Assembly (NCBI RefSeq): GCF_900110575.1
Contig: NZ_FOEF01000002.1
Location: 248,001-312,000 of the forward strand
Source: Amycolatopsis saalfeldensis
GTDB taxonomy: Bacteria; Actinomycetota; Actinomycetes; Mycobacteriales; Pseudonocardiaceae
Reading direction: 5' to 3'
Length of the DNA stretch: 64,000 nt
Shown here: one piece after another, positions 60,159 to 64,000 of the stretch
Layout: each line of letters opens with the position of its first letter
Numbering within the stretch: the stretch's first letter is position 1
Made by a program: the position numbers and the translations under genes
Notes under the pieces: generated by a model
Seen by the model: only the letters and a program-made list of their open reading frames with translations
Told to the model about the DNA's origin: nothing
Database searches by the model: none

Positions 60159-61316
60159 ATGGCCGCAACCCGTCAGCACAGTGCCCGGCCGCCCCGGCGG
60201 GCCGCCAGCGGCGACGGCGGGCTGCTGCTGTTCCGCGTCGGCGGGGTCCCGGTCCTGCTCGCGCCGTCCTGGTGGATCGGCTCGGCCATCATCGTCGTGC
60301 TCTACGCGCCGCTGGTCGGCCGGTTGCTGCCGGACGCGTCCACGCCGATGTCGTGGCTGCTGGCGGCCGCGTTCGCGGTGCTGCTCGGGCTCTCGGTGCT
60401 CGCCCACGAGCTGGGGCACTGCCTGGTCGCGCTGCGGCTCGGAATCCCGGTGCGGCGGCTGCGGCTGTTCCTGCTCGGCGGACTGTCCGAAGTGGCGCGG
60501 ACCCCGCGCAAGCCGGGGCAGGAAGGGCTGGTCGCCGCGGCGGGCCCGGCCGTTTCGCTGGTGCTCGGCGGGTTCTGCGCGCTGCTGCTGCTCGCGGTGC
60601 CGCCGGACGGCGCGGTGTGGCTGCTGATCGCCGAGTGCGCCGTGGCGAACTTCGCGGTCGGGCTGTTCAACCTGCTCCCGGGACTGCCGCTGGACGGCGG
60701 GCGCCTGGTGCGCGCCGGCGTGTGGGCGGCGACCGGGCTGCGCGCCAAGGGCACCCGCGCCGCGGTGGCCGGCGGCGCGCTGGTCGCGACCGCGCTGATC
60801 GTGTGGGCGCTGTGGGGTCTGGCGACCGCGAGCGAGGACCGCTGGCTGCGCCTGGGCGTCTGCGTGGTCACGGCGTGGTTCGTCATCCTGGGCGCCCGCG
60901 CCGAGCTCGTCGCCGAGGCCCGGCGGAGCTGGCCGGACGGGCTGGAGATCACCGAGCTGGTGCGGCCGGTGCTGCAGCTGCCCGCGGAGAGCCCGGTGTC
61001 CGACGCGCTCGCCGCGTCCGCCGGCCGCGGCGTAGTGCTCGTGCGGGCGGACGGAGTCGCGGCCGGCCTGCTCGACGAGCAGGCCGCCGAACAGCTCGCC
61101 GCGGCCAATCCGCATGCGCCCGCGGAGCTGGCGGCCGAGCCGATCCGCGCCGAGACCGTGCTGCTGGCCTCCGAACCGGGCGAGGAGATCGCCGAGCGGG
61201 TCCGCGAAACCCCGGCGTGGCAGTTCCTCGTGGTCGACGACGAAGGCCGGCCGGCCGGGGTGCTGCGCCGGGACGATCTCCGGGCCGCGCTCGTGCGCGA
61301 TCGCCGCGGGTACTGA
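60159..61316 (+). CDS. Site-2-type membrane metalloprotease (M50) with CBS-like tail
   Basis: A 385-residue intramembrane protease. The zinc motif HELGH (His83-Glu84-x-x-His87) lies in a membrane helix, and the second motif is FNLLPGLPLDGGRL. Five or six hydrophobic helices precede a soluble C-terminal pair of CBS-like segments (about residues 270-380, ending LVVDDEGRPAGVLRRDDLR). It may process membrane-bound regulators or signal peptides. ATG 60159. Neighbour trmI follows after 73 nt. Confidence 0.92.
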   Translation: MAATRQHSARPPRRAASGDGGLLLFRVGGVPVLLAPSWWIGSAIIVVLYAPLVGRLLPDASTPMSWLLAAAFAVLLGLSVLAHELGHCLVALRLGIPVRRLRLFLLGGLSEVARTPRKPGQEGLVAAAGPAVSLVLGGFCALLLLAVPPDGAVWLLIAECAVANFAVGLFNLLPGLPLDGGRLVRAGVWAATGLRAKGTRAAVAGGALVATALIVWALWGLATASEDRWLRLGVCVVTAWFVILGARAELVAEARRSWPDGLEITELVRPVLQLPAESPVSDALAASAGRGVVLVRADGVAAGLLDEQAAEQLAAANPHAPAELAAEPIRAETVLLASEPGEEIAERVRETPAWQFLVVDDEGRPAGVLRRDDLRAALVRDRRGY

Positions 61317-61374
61317 CCCCAGCCGCGGCCCGCGCGGGCGACCTGGGAAGATCTGACGCCAGCGTTTCGCGTGA

Positions 61375-62220
<846 letters not shown>

Positions 62221-62223
62221 ACC

Positions 62224-62688
62224 TCAGCCCGGCACGCACCAGCGGCCGTTTTCACGGTGCATCGGGAAGGGCGTCTGCTTGCGGCCGCCGGTGCCCTCGA
62301 CGTGGATGTTCACGCTGGCCGAATCACCGTCGACGGTCGGCGCCTCGGGCAGGGTGACGGCCATCGGCCCGGCCGCGTCCCAGCGCTTCTGCAAGGCGGA
62401 CAGCGCAGCCGAGGTCTGCGGACGGCAGGTGAGGGTGCCGAACTTGGTCGCGTCCCGGCGCTGGATCGCGTCGGCGATGGCGTGCGCGAGGACCGTGACC
62501 GCGGCGACGTCGGCATCCGGCGCCGGAGTCGTCGAGGTGGGGCGCGCGGCGGTCGTCGTCGAAGGCGGTGATGCCGGGGGAGCGGCAGCGTCGTCGGGGC
62601 CGGCGGGGGCGACCAGGAGCAGCCCGATCACCACCCCGGCCACGAGCGCGCCGAGCAGGGCGAGCCCGGCGGTGAGCCGTCCGCTCAC
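62224..62688 (-). CDS. Membrane-anchored protein with secreted C-terminal domain
   Basis: A 154-residue protein with an N-terminal membrane anchor (LTAGLALLGALVAGVVIGLLLV), a Thr/Pro/Ala-rich linker and a small domain ending WCVPG. The domain has TLTCRPQT, SASVNIHVEGTG and HRENGRWCVPG, which align with [20 protein letters not shown] and [11 protein letters not shown] in the neighbouring gene, so the two are paralogues. It resembles small extracytoplasmic NTF2/DUF4878-like domains, function unknown. It starts at GTG 62688, 10 nt after the paralogue. Confidence 0.8.
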   Translation of the reverse strand: MSGRLTAGLALLGALVAGVVIGLLLVAPAGPDDAAAPPASPPSTTTAARPTSTTPAPDADVAAVTVLAHAIADAIQRRDATKFGTLTCRPQTSAALSALQKRWDAAGPMAVTLPEAPTVDGDSASVNIHVEGTGGRKQTPFPMHRENGRWCVPG

Positions 62689-62698
62689 CGCCGGGGTT

Positions 62699-63607
62699 TC
62701 ACTTCTTGTCCGCTTGGGCGTCCACGAGGCACCAGACGCCGGACTCGCGCTTGGACGTCATGGTCCCGTTCGCCGTCTTCGTTCCCTGCGTGGCCGTGTA
62801 GCGCACGGTGGCGCTGTCGCCGTTCTCCTGCGCGGTGCCGGTGAGCTGGACCTGGATGGTCTGGATGTCCACGGCGCCGCCGGAGTAGATGCTGCGGCAG
62901 GCGAGCGTCGAGAGCGCCTTGCCGTCACCGGCGCTGAAGTCGGCCGCGGCGGCCTGGAACAGCTCCTGTGACGACGCCTTGCCGCCGGGCGCGGGACCGG
63001 TGCCGCCGGCCCCGGTCGCCGGGGCGGACCCCGAACTGGACGGCTGGGTCGGCGAGCTGCTCTTCGGCTGGCTCGGCGCGGGGTTCTTCGGCGCGCTCGA
63101 GGCCGGCGGCGCGGCGGTGTTCGAGGAGTTGTCGTTGTTGCCGGACAAGCCGATGACGAGCCCGACCGCCCCGCCGACGACGACCACGGCGCCGATCGCG
63201 ATGCCGATGATCAGGCCGGTTTTCTTTTTTTTCGGCGGGGGCTGCTCACCGTAGCCGCCCTGCGGATAACCACCCGGTTGGCCGTACTGGTCGCCGAATC
63301 CGCCCTGCTGGTAGGCGTCCTGCTGCGGGAACTGCTGTGTCCCGCCCGGGTAGCCCGGCTGCTGCTGCGGGCCGGACTGGGGGTAGCCCGGCTGCTGCTG
63401 CCCGTAGCCGGGCTGCTGGGGGTAGCCGCCCTGGTACCCGCCGGGCTGCTGGCCGTACTGCGGTCCGGCCCCGGGGTAGCCGGGCTGCTGCTGCGGGCCC
63501 GACTGGGGGTAGCCGGGCTGCTGCGGCTGGCCGTACGGATCCGGCTGCTGCCCGTAACCGCCGCCCTGCTGGCCGTAGCCGCCGGGCTGCTGCGGCGGGT
63601 AGGTCAT
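62699..63607 (-). CDS. Pro/Gly/Gln/Tyr-repeat membrane protein with extracytoplasmic domain
   Basis: A 302-residue protein in four parts: a cytoplasmic low-complexity N-terminus (about 120 residues of [19 protein letters not shown] repeats), a KKKK stop and one membrane helix ([24 protein letters not shown]), a Ser/Pro/Thr-rich linker, and a small C-terminal domain ending [12 protein letters not shown]. The repeat tail is of the kind seen in actinobacterial envelope and divisome-associated proteins. It starts at ATG 63607. Paralogue of the gene downstream. Function unknown. Confidence 0.85.
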   Translation of the reverse strand: MTYPPQQPGGYGQQGGGYGQQPDPYGQPQQPGYPQSGPQQQPGYPGAGPQYGQQPGGYQGGYPQQPGYGQQQPGYPQSGPQQQPGYPGGTQQFPQQDAYQQGGFGDQYGQPGGYPQGGYGEQPPPKKKKTGLIIGIAIGAVVVVGGAVGLVIGLSGNNDNSSNTAAPPASSAPKNPAPSQPKSSSPTQPSSSGSAPATGAGGTGPAPGGKASSQELFQAAAADFSAGDGKALSTLACRSIYSGGAVDIQTIQVQLTGTAQENGDSATVRYTATQGTKTANGTMTSKRESGVWCLVDAQADKK

Positions 63608-63958
63608 GTCTGTGCCCCCTAGCTGCTGCGCGTCGAGACCCGGCCACCAGGTGTGGTGAGGTCGCGGCCGATGCTAGCCATCGGCGGCCGGATCCGTGCG
63701 CCGAGGCCGGATCTGGGCCGAAAACAGGGTTCGACGGGCAGCGTGGCGGGTATCTCTGTGCTGCTCGCTTTCGCCTGGTGGAACACGGCGTGTCGCGGTC
63801 CGGTGCCCGGGCACCGAAATGGCCGCTTGCGCTGCGGTGGCCACCGTGCTGGGCGGGCGGAGAAGACGCGACGCGCCGATCTTGTAATGCGGAAAGGCCT
63901 TTTCTTGTCGGTGATCGCCGGTACCGTGGAATGAAAAGCACTCCGAGGAGGTGCCCAA
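63608..63958. other. Intergenic region with the arc promoter
   Basis: About 350 bp between the divergent repeat-protein gene and the proteasomal ATPase. No gene is supported. An A/T-rich segment (63881-63940) stands out from the GC-rich background and is the likely promoter for arc. I could not name -35/-10 boxes with confidence. Confidence 0.4.
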
Positions 63959-64000
63959 TGCATCATGACCTTCCCGGAGGTCGGCGCGAGGAGGCCGACC
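63959..64000 (+). CDS. arc: Proteasome-associated AAA ATPase (Arc/Mpa), N-terminal start (partial)
   Basis: The first 14 codons read MHHDLPGGRREEAD, the conserved start of actinobacterial Arc/Mpa before its coiled coil; the window ends there. GAGGAGG at 63946-63952 is an excellent ribosome site six bases before the ATG. Arc unfolds pupylated proteins for the 20S proteasome. In M. tuberculosis, mpa likewise lies close to the trmI homologue. Too short to be certain from sequence alone. Confidence 0.75.

Overview
The window is very GC-rich, with strong GC bias at third codon positions, many GTG/TTG starts and 1-4 nt gene overlaps. It encodes ergothioneine and mycothiol synthesis, an F420-type reductase, an actinobacterial coproporphyrin ferrochelatase, RipA-like and MoxR systems and, at the right edge, the start of a proteasomal ATPase. 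This points to an actinomycete of the order Pseudonocardiales, most like Amycolatopsis. That placement is an inference from gene content, not a database result.

Layout: 0-3.7 kb is the ergothioneine operon (end of egtA, then egtB, egtC, egtD) with an F420-dependent nitroreductase-family gene overlapping the end of egtD. 3.9-10.3 kb holds a secreted TAP-like peptidase, efeO-efeB without efeU, a secreted phosphoesterase and a DHFR-like reductase. 10.3-14.9 kb has aconitase diverging from a RipA-like NlpC/P60 hydrolase. 14.9-24.9 kb is an accessory stretch: a frameshifted amidohydrolase, a Cys/Met-type PLP enzyme with a divergent Lrp regulator, an enoyl-CoA hydratase/HxlR pair, a second TAP-like peptidase, a DesK/DesR-like two-component system, an AraC regulator, a GNAT acetyltransferase and a MobA-like protein. 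25.0-28.1 kb is moxR-DUF58-VWA. 28.1-33.9 kb (minus strand) is one tightly packed array: MFS carrier, OmpR-type regulator, histidine kinase, a seven-repeat ORF, an orphan TAXI binding protein, a thioesterase and trmL. 34.1-39.5 kb is fabG-inhA, an inserted TetR/MFS efflux pair, ferrochelatase and a conserved hypothetical gene. Together, acn-ripA-moxR-fabG-inhA-hemH follows the order of Mycobacterium tuberculosis Rv1475c-Rv1486c, split by inserted blocks.

39.6-45.2 kb has a second AAA+/VWA pair, a cytochrome P450 and a TipA-type MerR regulator with a clear operator. 45.3-64.0 kb follows the M. tuberculosis order mshC - PAC2 - hisE - hisG - RecB-like nuclease - trmI - arc/mpa. Inserted into it are an SDR remnant, an ABC-F/MarR pair, an ArsR-like/MFS pair, a metallophosphoesterase, an ECF42/YCII module, an orphan ParA and a thioesterase.

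The most unusual structure is at 29.95-30.47 kb. A 66-bp unit is repeated in tandem between the kinase stop codon and the TAXI start codon, making an ORF of exactly seven 22-residue repeats joined to both neighbours by GTGA overlaps. The TAXI protein itself begins with an eighth copy. Other notable items are a 42-bp G-rich tandem array at 59.7 kb, four well-formed regulator operators (HxlR, TetR, TipA, ArsR-like), and several decayed gene fragments. No rRNA, tRNA, CRISPR array, transposase or phage gene was seen.
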